Shown here one piece after another: positions 14,587 to 23,325 of a stretch of DNA of 64,000 bases. Under the pieces are notes generated by a model. The model worked only from the letters and a program-made list of their open reading frames with translations, was not told the origin of the DNA and made no database searches. The DNA is from Bacteroidaceae bacterium (GTDB lineage: Bacteria; Bacteroidota; Bacteroidia; Bacteroidales; Bacteroidaceae): the NCBI GenBank assembly GCA_017451645.1, contig JAFTNZ010000007.1, positions 48,641 to 112,640 of the forward strand. The letters are read 5' to 3'. The position numbers and the translations under genes are program-made. How positions within the stretch are numbered: the stretch's first letter is position 1; every line of letters begins with the position of its first letter.

Positions 14587-16683
14587 ATGAGAAAATTTAC
14601 TTCATTTCTTTTATTGCTATTCATGGCGATGGTTGTGAAGGCACAAACAAAGGCTGTGGTTAAGATGACATACGTTGACTATAACCAACCTTCAACTGCT
14701 ATGGGTGAAATCGCAGCAGGTGCATCTGCACGTGCCGGATACAACAAGATTTCTGGTGGTTCTGTGGCATTTGCAAATACCGGTTGGGGTGAGAACAAGA
14801 TTACCTATATCCAGGTGGATGCTTCATGCTACACTGACGATATTGTCAGCGCAAAATTGACCGTAGAAGTATCCGGTTCAAGTGATAACAAGCGTACAAC
14901 GGGTTGGGGCGTAGGTTACAACAGTTCTGATTGGAGTGCCGATATGACTTATGAGACTGCCGATAAGACTATCACTACTATTGGCGATCTGCTGTGGACA
15001 TCAACTAAGTCTTCTACAACATTCGAAACCAAGGAATTTGATATTTTGGATGCATTCAAGAATGATGAAGATAAGGTCGTAACTCTTCTTGTGTACGAAA
15101 CTGCAGCTGCCGGTGGTTACATCAAAAACCCACAAGTTACAATCGAGGTTGCAGATGCCAGTACTATAACCACTTATACTGTGAAATATGTAGATGGTGA
15201 GGGTAATGATATTAAGGAATCTGCGGTTTGTAACATAGTTATAGGAGAAACCGCTTCTGTTACCGATGAAGACAAAGCAGATATTTATACAGATTCGAAA
15301 AAATATATCTATGTTTCTTGTGACAACGAAAGCATCACTACAGTTGCTGATGCAGCTTCAAATGTTATGACTGTCACTTTCCGCGAAGCTGAAACATACA
15401 GCTACACCGCAAATGCAGTCGATGGTGAAGGTAATGTATTGGAAGTGTTGGGTAGTTGGTCTTATTTTGAGGGTGAGACAGTCAAAGTACCTTATAGTAG
15501 ATATATCCTTCAAGATGGTATCTTGTATGAGAAAGGGACAAATAGTAGTGAATACAGAAGTTCTCTGACTTTGTCTGCTGATAATCAGGTTTTGGATATT
15601 GTTTACAGCACATCTTCCATAACTAACGCGGTATATTTCAACGAAGCGGAAGATATTGAGGGGCTAACGAAACATGAAGATGGCTACATTCAAACACGTA
15701 TGTCAAAAGGTGCTGCCGGATATGCCACTACAGACCTCACTACGATTACCACTCTTCCTGCCGGCGTATATACGCTTACATCTGCCACCCGTTCAGGCAC
15801 CACAAATTTTTATGCAAATTCAGATTTAGTGTTAACGGTGACAAGTACCGGTTCTGTTGTAACAACTACCTCTGAAGAGTTTACACTCTACGAAGATACA
15901 GAGATTAAGGTATCTGCTGGTAGCAATAAGAACTACTTCGATTATCTTCTGATTTGCCGCACGGGAGATGCCCCCGTTCGTGAACTCGTCATCGACGACA
16001 CAGATGCAGAAGGAAAGACTGAATATCCCGACTTTGCTCCCGAATACAGCAGCTATAGCTCGGTAGTCTATAACCGCGAGCTGAACACCGGCTACACCTA
16101 CGGACTCATCTGTCTGCCTTTCGCTCCTGATGCCGAGAGCTTGAAGAACTTCCAGTTCTATGCATTGAGCAGTGCCAGCGGTGATGCCATCACATTCGAA
16201 GAGGTGGATGCACCTGAGGCCGCAAGACCTTACCTCTACAGCATCAAGGAGGGAGCTACACGCACAAACTGCATCACCGGTGGAGCAACCACTTTCGACC
16301 TGAATGACCCGACTGCCGTAAACAACTTTGCTGCAGGCACATGGGAACTCGTGGGTTCGCTGGAGAATGCGTCTATTGACTGCACAGACCAGACGACGAC
16401 ACTCAACTACGCCTTCAACCCCGCAGCAAGCACACTGCACAAGGTGACGAAGACGCTGACCGTCTATCCCTACACCGCCTATGTGCGCAACAACATTGCT
16501 ACATCTGCTGCCACCATGCGCGTGTACATCAGCGGACCTACAGGCATCAAGGAGATTTCACGCGATGCCATTGAAGGATTCGATGCCACAGAAGGTATGT
16601 TCGACCTCCAAGGACGGGCCATGAGCAAACCGATGAAGGGACAGATCTACATCCAAAACGGAGTGAAGAAAATCAAGAGATAA
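14587..16683 (+). CDS. Secreted multi-domain surface protein with shared C-terminal module
   Basis: A 698-residue protein with a signal peptide (cleavage near VVKAQ, about residue 20). Beta-rich domains follow: an N-terminal domain (about 25-190), two MucBP-like repeats (about 195-345; TYTVKYVDGEGNDI and YTANAVDGEGNVLEV), and a carbohydrate-binding-like beta-sandwich (about 350-465; AGVYTLTSATRSG, FDYLLICRTGD). The last ~210 residues are almost the same as in the 1954-aa protein of cassette 2. They include YGLICLPFAPDAES, RPYLYSIKEGA and the tail GMFDLQGRAMSKPMKGQIY. The tail resembles sorting or anchoring tails of Bacteroidales secreted proteins. The body is more AT-rich than the C-terminal part. 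No catalytic domain is recognised; adhesion or glycan binding is inference. A 50-aa peptide gene follows after 41 bp. Confidence 0.75.
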   Translation: MRKFTSFLLLLFMAMVVKAQTKAVVKMTYVDYNQPSTAMGEIAAGASARAGYNKISGGSVAFANTGWGENKITYIQVDASCYTDDIVSAKLTVEVSGSSDNKRTTGWGVGYNSSDWSADMTYETADKTITTIGDLLWTSTKSSTTFETKEFDILDAFKNDEDKVVTLLVYETAAAGGYIKNPQVTIEVADASTITTYTVKYVDGEGNDIKESAVCNIVIGETASVTDEDKADIYTDSKKYIYVSCDNESITTVADAASNVMTVTFREAETYSYTANAVDGEGNVLEVLGSWSYFEGETVKVPYSRYILQDGILYEKGTNSSEYRSSLTLSADNQVLDIVYSTSSITNAVYFNEAEDIEGLTKHEDGYIQTRMSKGAAGYATTDLTTITTLPAGVYTLTSATRSGTTNFYANSDLVLTVTSTGSVVTTTSEEFTLYEDTEIKVSAGSNKNYFDYLLICRTGDAPVRELVIDDTDAEGKTEYPDFAPEYSSYSSVVYNRELNTGYTYGLICLPFAPDAESLKNFQFYALSSASGDAITFEEVDAPEAARPYLYSIKEGATRTNCITGGATTFDLNDPTAVNNFAAGTWELVGSLENASIDCTDQTTTLNYAFNPAASTLHKVTKTLTVYPYTAYVRNNIATSAATMRVYISGPTGIKEISRDAIEGFDATEGMFDLQGRAMSKPMKGQIYIQNGVKKIKR

Positions 16684-16724
16684 ACATTAAAGACCAAACA
16701 TCAAACAATTAAACATACGAAATT

Positions 16725-16877
16725 ATGGAAAAAAACAAGCAATATGTAGCACCCGAAGTATTTGTAGTAGAGTGCCAGGTGGAGAAAGGATATGCAACAA
16801 CAAGCGTAGGATTCGGAGATGAGATTGAAGAAGCCTCCACACGCCCTACACCGTCATGGTGGTTCGAAGACAAATAA
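16725..16877 (+). CDS. 50-residue peptide, copy 1 (YVAPEV-type small protein)
   Basis: This small gene runs from ATG 16725 to TAA 16875-16877. It begins MEKNKQYVAPEVFVVECQ, continues VEKGYATTSVGFGDEIEE and ends in the aromatic PSWWFEDK. There is no signal peptide or membrane segment. Short proteins starting with a basic residue, then Y-x-x-P-E-x-x-V-V, then an acidic-Gly-x-A-x-x-S stretch, are common and unexplained in Bacteroidales. The gene is real rather than chance: an identical reading frame is kept in the second cassette, where only one synonymous base differs, and a terminator follows 27 bp later. It is co-transcribed with the upstream surface protein. Function unknown; a peptide precursor or a small partner of the surface protein are both possible. 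Confidence 0.7.
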   Translation: MEKNKQYVAPEVFVVECQVEKGYATTSVGFGDEIEEASTRPTPSWWFEDK

Positions 16878-16904
16878 CCTCTACAGACTGTAGCAGACAA
16901 CGAT

Positions 16905-16950
16905 AAATAGGGGCGGGAACCGGCAGGGTTTCCGCCCCTATTTGTTTTTT
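16905..16950 (+). terminator. Intrinsic terminator of cassette 1
   Basis: AAATAGGGGCGGGAA (16905-16919) pairs with TTTCCGCCCCTATTT (16929-16943), 15 bp with one G-T wobble, 9-nt loop, followed by GTTTTTT. In cassette 2 the wobble position is a perfect pair, so the structure is kept. Confidence 0.9.
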
Positions 16951-16980
16951 AGCACAAGAGATTAGGGGAAAAATATGAAT

Positions 16981-17024
16981 ATATGTTCGTGGGCACTTGG
17001 AGATATGTTCGTGGGCACTTGGAG
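16981..17024 (+). repeat. Tandem 22-bp duplication
   Basis: The 22-bp unit beginning ATATGTTCGTGGGCACTTGG occurs twice in perfect tandem (16981-17002 and 17003-17024). The pair is bounded by ATATGAATATAT on the left and ATATATTCAT on the right, which are inverted copies of each other. Two units without spacers do not make a CRISPR array. Confidence 0.85.
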
Positions 17025-17097
17025 ATATATTCATTTTTCAGCCCTATTTCATTAAAAAAAGAGCCACAACAAACCATTTTTATACATATAGGAACAT

Positions 17098-17153
17098 GTT
17101 AACCACATTTAACAAATCGGGGGGGGTAATTTTGACTATATTTATTACTTTTG
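17098..17153 (+). promoter_or_regulatory. Poly-G promoter of cassette 2 (dyad, G8 tract, -7 box)
   Basis: The same 16-bp dyad sequence as in cassette 1 (17098-17113), a 5-bp spacer, a run of eight G (17119-17126), 19 bp starting TAATTTT, then TACTTTTG (17146-17153) as -7 box. Apart from the tract length (8 against 7), the spacing of all parts equals that of cassette 1. The predicted leader is about 80 nt. Confidence 0.65.
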
Positions 17154-17239
17154 TGCCCAAATACCCTCATTCCAAGTGAGGACCATAAAAAACTAAGAAT
17201 GAATTTAATTTAATAATAACCTTTTTAACTATTTAATTT

Positions 17240-20200
17240 ATGCGAAAAAACAACATTCTTTTGAAAACATTTGCTATGCTATGCTTCCTGATAGGGGTGG
17301 TTATGCATGTGAATGCATCAACAGTGGATGATTTGAAAACCATCAATTCGACCCAAGTCTTTGCTTTTGGTGATTATGTGAGTGATGGGGCAGGTTCTCG
17401 TGCTACAGGTACACTTTTCGGGAACGGTCTCTTTTTGGACGTGAAAGGAGGTTCGGTCGCTACAAACAAAGGTAGCGTCGATATAGCAAATACAACCACT
17501 TACACAGCTGTGAATGGGGCAGATGTCGATTATTTGTCTTCGACTTATAGTTCTTATGGTTCACGTTTGAATTGTCTTCGTTTCAAGAATGCAGACAATC
17601 TTATTGCATTGAAACCTATTGCCGGATCAACCATCTATCTGTTTGGACATGGAAATAATAAAACGGGGACAGATGCCCGTATTCCCAAGTTTGCTACTGA
17701 TGCAAGTTTAACTAAAACGTTGAATGAGGCTCCCACAGCAGAACATCCTGCTACTGGAGTTTATGTTTATAAATTTGTGGTGCCTTCCGGTTTTGATGGA
17801 GAGACTCCCTTGTACATTGGCAGCTACAATGGCGATACTTTCTTTAGTTTCATCATCGTAGAATGTCCGGAACTCTTTGAAGTGACTGTAAATTCTATTC
17901 CGACCGCCGGAGGGTACGGTACGATTGTTAGCAGAACGGCTTCAGATGACAATACGTCTGAAACCATAACCGTCAAGGCAGAGCCTAATGATAACTATGC
18001 ATTCAAAGAGTGGCAGGATGCTGAGGGGAATCTACTTTCAACCGATGTAGAATATACATTTACAGCCACAAAGGATACCGAAATCAACGCTGTCTTTTAT
18101 GCCAGCTATTCTGAAAAGTCTCCAGCGACAAAACCCGCTGATAAAAATATTCCTATTGCAGGTGAAAGCTATACAATTGATGGAACCTACAATGCCGGTG
18201 GCAGTTTAGGTACAGCCTATGGAAACATGCTTTCACAAGGTGGTGTAAAACTTAGAACCGGCAACACGGGTAATACCATTCGATTTGATGTGAACCCCGG
18301 TTGGAAGATTACCGGTATCACACTCTCCATGTATGCCAACGATGAAGGTACTATTGATGTGATTTCGGCTTCTGTTGATGGTAATGCTGTAGCTGATTTC
18401 ACGACCATAACACTTCCTTCTAACACTGCTAAGGCAGCAAAGGATGTTACGTTGGAAAATATTTCGGCACAAACATCCATCGTCTTTGGTTTTGACAATA
18501 CCAATAAGGTTAAAAACAACCAAGTGTTTGCGACCTATGTGATTTCTTACGACAAAGCCGGTGTTCACAACATTGATGCTACTTGTAGTCCTGTGGCTGG
18601 TGGAACCATCGTGCTTGACCAAAACACCCAGGCTGATGGCGAAACAGATGAAGTGATTCTTACAGCTACAGCCAATGAAAATTATACATTTAAGGAGTGG
18701 CAAGATGCAAATGGTGCACAATTGTCAACAGCTAATCCCTATACTTTTGACGCTACTGCTGATAAAGAAGTGGTTGCCGTTTTTGTAGAAAATGCCAAAT
18801 ACACCGTAACCTATGAATTGGGCGAAGGTGTTGAGGGACAAGCACCGGCAGCGGTAACAGATTATGAAGGAGGTACAACTACCATCCCCGCCAATTTCAC
18901 TGTTTACAAAGAAGGACATACTTTGACCGGTTGGACTGATGGAAGTAATAATTATGTTGCAAATGATATAATTACCATCGGAACGAGTGATATCACCCTC
19001 ACTCCGGTATTCACCACTAACGAGGTCTCTTTGGCAGACCGCACAGAAACTGTTACACTGAAGTGGGACTTCCGTCGTGATGAAGGTGCTCCAACTGTAG
19101 GTTGGCAAAGTAAAGATGGCCTGATATGGGTTACACAAGCCGTAGTAAATGGTAAGACCATTGACGTAAAGTGCGACTTCTCTACAAACCCAGGCAAATT
19201 CAACAACAATAACAATTCCGATTGTACCCAAATAAACAGTGGAACTACATTCACTATCCCGTCATGCAAAGGGGCGGTAGTTTCAATGGAATGCCACGGA
19301 TCGTTCAGCATCAGTACAACGACGATTGACGGACAGAGTGACTACACAGCAGGAACAAATGTTTCTTACACGGTTGCCAATACAGCTGAGAGTATCAATA
19401 TTGTGATAGGAGACGGCAGCTATTATAAGTATATTCAGACCGAGTTGCCTGTTGTAGAACAAGGTGGTGTTTTCGAGCAAGTAACTTTAGGAACTGCCAT
19501 ATCATCTGCTGATGCGGGTTCGGTAACAGTTTATCCTGCAAATGATACTTACGACATCAATTCAGAAGTCACTCTCACTGCCACTGAGAACTTCGGTTAC
19601 GACTTTGTGAATTGGACAGACAGCAAAGGAACTGTACTTTCAACTGAAAGCAGCTTCAACTACACCATCAGTGCTGATGAGACCCTGACTGCCAACTTCA
19701 AGCAGGTGAACACCTACGAGCTGACAATGGCAGTCGAAGGTGGAGCCAACGACTATATGGTTTCATACAACCCGGCTCCCACCATGGTAGATGGCAAGCA
19801 GATGTATGAAGAAGGAACTGTCGTAGGCATTGTCGCTTCATCAAACGCCATCCTGACATTCAAGAACTGGAGCACCGGTGAAACGGCCACATCGTTCTCG
19901 GTAACCATGAATGCCGACAAGAACTATACCGCCTATTATGGTGCCGGAGACTACATCGTAGGTTGGGACTTCATGAAGAGAGGAGGCAGCAACCGTCCGG
20001 CTGACTTTGCCTCTACCGTTGACAACGAAACGGCCACCATCTATCTGATAAACGAAAGTGGTGCTACAGCCGGTTGGCTCGACAAGTCAAATGAGGCTGC
20101 CGGTGGATATGAATCTTTCGAGGGTGCAGCCGTCAACTGGAAGAATCTTGGTGAATACTGGTATCAGTTCGAATTCAATGCCAGCGAGTTTACCGACATC

Positions 20201-23104
20201 CGCGTGGATGCAGAGATGATGTACAACTACAATGTCTATACCACCATCAAGGTGCAGTATTCAGTAGATGGTTCTACTTGGACTGATGCCGGCACACTGA
20301 CCATGAGCGAGGTAAAAACCAAATATCCCATCAGCGTGGAGTTGGGCGAAGATGCCGACAATGCAGAGAAGGTGTATGTGCGTTATTATCCCGACAAGAC
20401 AGCAGGTACTGATGGTACAGTGTCTGCCAACGACGGTACCGTCATCACCAACATCTTTGTCTATGGCACACAGGCTGCAGTAGATGACGGACAAGATCCT
20501 ACGCTGACCTCTTCTATTCCTGCTACAGGAGCTACGGGTGCTTCAGCAACCGGAAAGATTGTGCTCAACTTCCACGAGAAGGTGACACTGGCAGCTGATG
20601 CTGTTGCCACCATCGGCACCAAAGAGGTGACTGGTGCTGTGTCAGGTACAAGCATCACTTTTGCTTACACCGGATTGGACTATAACACCCAATATACTTT
20701 CACCTTGCCTGCCAATTCGGTAATAGACCTGACGGGCAATGCCTGCAAGGAGGACATCACTATTGAGTTTACCACCATTGCTCCGCCCACAGTGACCAAG
20801 GCTGAGTATGATGCCATAGTGACCAATGCCGAAGAATTCTTGGCTGCACTGAAGAAGGCTGACGGTTCAACCCGCTTCCGCATCTTCTTGCACGATGGTA
20901 CTTACGACCTCGGTACTGCTTGCCTGACCAGTGTGCCGGGCAATGTGTCACTCATCGGTGAAAGCATGGAGAACACCATCATCATGAACGACCCGCAAGC
21001 CGAAGGCATCAGCGTAAGTGCAACCCTCTGCACCGGTGGTGAAAACATCTATATGCAGGACCTCACCATCGAGAGCGCCGACTACGACCGTGGTGCAGAC
21101 AACTCTATCGGACGCTGTGTGGCTCTGCAGGAGAATGCCAGCAAGGCAGTCTATAAGAATGTCCGTCTGCTCTCTAACCAAGACACCTACTACACCCGCG
21201 CAACCAAGCGTACTTATTGGGAAGGTGGTATGATTGCCGGTACTGTGGATTACCTCTGCGGTGGTGGCGACGTGTTCTTCAACGGTGTGACACTCTACAA
21301 CAACAAGCGTTCAAACGGTGACTGCATCACTGCACCTGCCACTTCAAGCGACTGGGGATATGTGTTCAGCAACTGTACGATTGACGGTGATGCCGGACAG
21401 AACGGCAGCTATTCACTGGGTCGTCCCTGGCAGGGTAGCCCGCGCGCTGTCTATATCAACACGACAATGAAGATTATCCCTTCAGCTGAAGGCTGGAGCG
21501 ACATGGGCGTTGTGCCCGGACTCTTTGCCGAGTATAACAGCCGCACAGCAAGCGGTGCAGCCGTTGACTGCGGCAAGCGTAAGACCAGCTTTAAGGTTGA
21601 CGGAACAGCCCAGCCGGTGTCTTATGATCCCGTGTTGACCGAAGCTGAAGCCGCCAAGTTTACAATTGAGAATGTGTTGGGTGGCGACGACAGTTGGCAA
21701 CCCCAACTGCTGACAGAGCAGGCTCAGACTCCTACGGTAACGGTAGAAGAGGGTGTGTTGACCTGGAATGCCTCTGACTATGTTCTTCTCTATGCCATCT
21801 GCAAGAACGGTCAGGTGATAGACTTCACGACTGAAAACAGCTGGACAATTCCGGCTACTACCGACGATGCCTACTACAGCGTGCGTGCCGCCAACGAGAT
21901 GGGTGGACTGGGCAAGGCTTCTGAGGCTGTCAACGCCGATGGCGAAAAGGCTCCCGTATCTACATGGAAAGATATCTCGATTGACCTGACAACCAGCGAT
22001 TTCTTGGAAGAGAGTGAAAAGGATACTGAAAATCGTGTGACCGTATCTTTGGGATTGGTGGTAGAAGAAGATGGGACATTGACCCGTGTGGCAGCTGACA
22101 ATGCCTCTGCCAACATCGTGCTTGATGGAAAATACTGGAATGACCATGGTTGGAATGGATTCAAAGCCACAGTGCCAGTAGAGGGAAGCGTCAAGATAGG
22201 AGTAGGTAGCTGCAACTATGCAGGACAGACAGTGACCGTGAAGAATGCCGACGGTGACGTGGTGACCTCATTCGTTGTAGAAAAGTTGGGCAATTGTTGG
22301 AAGAACAAGAAGTCTGACGACTATGTTGCCTACGGCTACTACTACGGCAAGGCTACCACATTGACCATCGAGTATTCAAGCTACATCCCTTATATCTCTG
22401 TCGAGGCCATCAAGGAGAGTGTGCTTGTCATCGACGACAAAGAGACTGAATGTGCCGACTTCAATCCGGCCTCGGAAAGCTACGACCGTGTAGTCTATAA
22501 CCGCGAGCTGAACACCGGCTACACCTACGGACTCATCTGTCTGCCTTTCGCTCCTGATGCAGAGAGCTTGACAAACTTCCAGTTCTATGCTCTGAGCAGT
22601 GCCAGCGGCGATGCCATCACATTCGAAGAGGTGGATGCACCTGAAGCCGGAAGACCCTACCTCTACAGCATCAAGGAGGGAGCTACACGCACAAGCACCA
22701 TCACCGGTGGAGCAACTACTTTCGACCTGAATGACCCGACTGCCGTAAACAACTTTGCCGCAGGCACATGGGAACTCGTGGGTTCGCTGAAGAACGAAAC
22801 TATCAACTGCGATGCAACGACAGCCAACTATGTGTTCAACCCTGTAAAGAGCACACTGCACAAGGTAACGAAGACGCTGACCGTCTATCCCTACACCGCC
22901 TATGTACGCAACAACATTGCTACATCTGTTGCTACCATGCGCGTGTACATCAGCGGACCTACAGGCATCAAGGAGATTTCACGCGATGCCATTGAAGGAT
23001 TCGATGCCACAGAAGGTATGTTCGACCTCCAAGGACGTGCCATGAGCAAACCGATGAAGGGACAGATCTACATCCAAAATGGGGTGAAAAAAATCAAGAG
23101 ATAA
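17240..23104 (+). CDS. Giant secreted protein with repeat domains and pectin methylesterase domain
   Basis: A 1954-residue protein with a signal peptide (cleavage near VNAS). It has an N-terminal beta domain (about 25-215), InlB/Listeria-Bacteroides-type repeats (about 215-295, 435-515, 517-595 and 745-830; e.g. NYAFKEWQDAEGNLLS, EGHTLTGWTDGSNNYV), further beta domains, and an Ig-like Big_5 domain (about 1090-1180; SSIPATGATGASATGKIVLNF). A right-handed beta-helix pectinesterase domain (about 1186-1455) has all expected active-site positions: Q1314-D1315 (NQDTYY), D1337 (GTVDYLCGG), R1395 and W1397 (LGRPW). A beta domain and the ~205-residue C-terminal module shared with the 698-aa protein follow. 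It should remove methyl esters from pectin outside the cell. Codon and base usage change from AT-rich to GC-richer near 19560-19700, suggesting mosaic origin. Confidence 0.85.
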   Translation: MRKNNILLKTFAMLCFLIGVVMHVNASTVDDLKTINSTQVFAFGDYVSDGAGSRATGTLFGNGLFLDVKGGSVATNKGSVDIANTTTYTAVNGADVDYLSSTYSSYGSRLNCLRFKNADNLIALKPIAGSTIYLFGHGNNKTGTDARIPKFATDASLTKTLNEAPTAEHPATGVYVYKFVVPSGFDGETPLYIGSYNGDTFFSFIIVECPELFEVTVNSIPTAGGYGTIVSRTASDDNTSETITVKAEPNDNYAFKEWQDAEGNLLSTDVEYTFTATKDTEINAVFYASYSEKSPATKPADKNIPIAGESYTIDGTYNAGGSLGTAYGNMLSQGGVKLRTGNTGNTIRFDVNPGWKITGITLSMYANDEGTIDVISASVDGNAVADFTTITLPSNTAKAAKDVTLENISAQTSIVFGFDNTNKVKNNQVFATYVISYDKAGVHNIDATCSPVAGGTIVLDQNTQADGETDEVILTATANENYTFKEWQDANGAQLSTANPYTFDATADKEVVAVFVENAKYTVTYELGEGVEGQAPAAVTDYEGGTTTIPANFTVYKEGHTLTGWTDGSNNYVANDIITIGTSDITLTPVFTTNEVSLADRTETVTLKWDFRRDEGAPTVGWQSKDGLIWVTQAVVNGKTIDVKCDFSTNPGKFNNNNNSDCTQINSGTTFTIPSCKGAVVSMECHGSFSISTTTIDGQSDYTAGTNVSYTVANTAESINIVIGDGSYYKYIQTELPVVEQGGVFEQVTLGTAISSADAGSVTVYPANDTYDINSEVTLTATENFGYDFVNWTDSKGTVLSTESSFNYTISADETLTANFKQVNTYELTMAVEGGANDYMVSYNPAPTMVDGKQMYEEGTVVGIVASSNAILTFKNWSTGETATSFSVTMNADKNYTAYYGAGDYIVGWDFMKRGGSNRPADFASTVDNETATIYLINESGATAGWLDKSNEAAGGYESFEGAAVNWKNLGEYWYQFEFNASEFTDIRVDAEMMYNYNVYTTIKVQYSVDGSTWTDAGTLTMSEVKTKYPISVELGEDADNAEKVYVRYYPDKTAGTDGTVSANDGTVITNIFVYGTQAAVDDGQDPTLTSSIPATGATGASATGKIVLNFHEKVTLAADAVATIGTKEVTGAVSGTSITFAYTGLDYNTQYTFTLPANSVIDLTGNACKEDITIEFTTIAPPTVTKAEYDAIVTNAEEFLAALKKADGSTRFRIFLHDGTYDLGTACLTSVPGNVSLIGESMENTIIMNDPQAEGISVSATLCTGGENIYMQDLTIESADYDRGADNSIGRCVALQENASKAVYKNVRLLSNQDTYYTRATKRTYWEGGMIAGTVDYLCGGGDVFFNGVTLYNNKRSNGDCITAPATSSDWGYVFSNCTIDGDAGQNGSYSLGRPWQGSPRAVYINTTMKIIPSAEGWSDMGVVPGLFAEYNSRTASGAAVDCGKRKTSFKVDGTAQPVSYDPVLTEAEAAKFTIENVLGGDDSWQPQLLTEQAQTPTVTVEEGVLTWNASDYVLLYAICKNGQVIDFTTENSWTIPATTDDAYYSVRAANEMGGLGKASEAVNADGEKAPVSTWKDISIDLTTSDFLEESEKDTENRVTVSLGLVVEEDGTLTRVAADNASANIVLDGKYWNDHGWNGFKATVPVEGSVKIGVGSCNYAGQTVTVKNADGDVVTSFVVEKLGNCWKNKKSDDYVAYGYYYGKATTLTIEYSSYIPYISVEAIKESVLVIDDKETECADFNPASESYDRVVYNRELNTGYTYGLICLPFAPDAESLTNFQFYALSSASGDAITFEEVDAPEAGRPYLYSIKEGATRTSTITGGATTFDLNDPTAVNNFAAGTWELVGSLKNETINCDATTANYVFNPVKSTLHKVTKTLTVYPYTAYVRNNIATSVATMRVYISGPTGIKEISRDAIEGFDATEGMFDLQGRAMSKPMKGQIYIQNGVKKIKR

Positions 23105-23145
23105 ACATTAAAGACCAAACATCAAACAATTAAACATACGAAATT

Positions 23146-23298
23146 ATGGAAAAAAACAAGCAATATGTAGCACCCGAAGTATTTGTAGTAGAGTGCCAGG
23201 TGGAGAAAGGATATGCAACAACAAGTGTAGGATTCGGAGATGAGATTGAAGAAGCCTCCACACGCCCTACACCGTCATGGTGGTTCGAAGACAAATAA
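23146..23298 (+). CDS. 50-residue peptide, copy 2 (YVAPEV-type small protein)
   Basis: ATG 23146 to TAA 23296-23298, encoding the same 50 residues as the gene at 16725-16877. A single synonymous difference is visible (AGC to AGT in the ATTS segment). It starts 41 bp after the stop of the pectinesterase protein and ends 27 bp before a perfect terminator hairpin. No modification, protease or export gene that would mark a classic peptide natural-product cluster lies nearby. Complete protein identity next to diverged upstream domains shows the peptide moves together with the C-terminal module. Function unknown. Confidence 0.7.
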   Translation: MEKNKQYVAPEVFVVECQVEKGYATTSVGFGDEIEEASTRPTPSWWFEDK

Positions 23299-23325
23299 CC
23301 TCTACAGACTGTAGCAGACAACGAT

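Larger units (their letters stand above)
16063..16950 (+). repeat. Copy 1 of the ~890-bp duplicated block
   Basis: From GTAGTCTATAACCGCGAG (16063) to the T-run after the terminator, this block matches 22490-23370 almost base for base. It covers the last ~205 codons of the large gene, the 41-bp gap, the whole 50-aa peptide gene and the terminator. The main difference is in the segment around 16370-16430, where this copy is 6 bp longer. Confidence 0.9.
16878..17239. other. 362-bp intergenic region between the two cassettes
   Basis: It contains the terminator of cassette 1, a tandem 22-bp duplication with inverted flanks (16975-17035), the poly-G promoter of cassette 2 (17098-17153) and an AT-rich leader of about 80 nt. 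No further gene is seen. Confidence 0.75.

Noticed and set aside
16981-17024. CRISPR-like repeat
   Set aside because: Two perfect 22-bp units directly abut each other with no spacer, and no cas gene is in the window.
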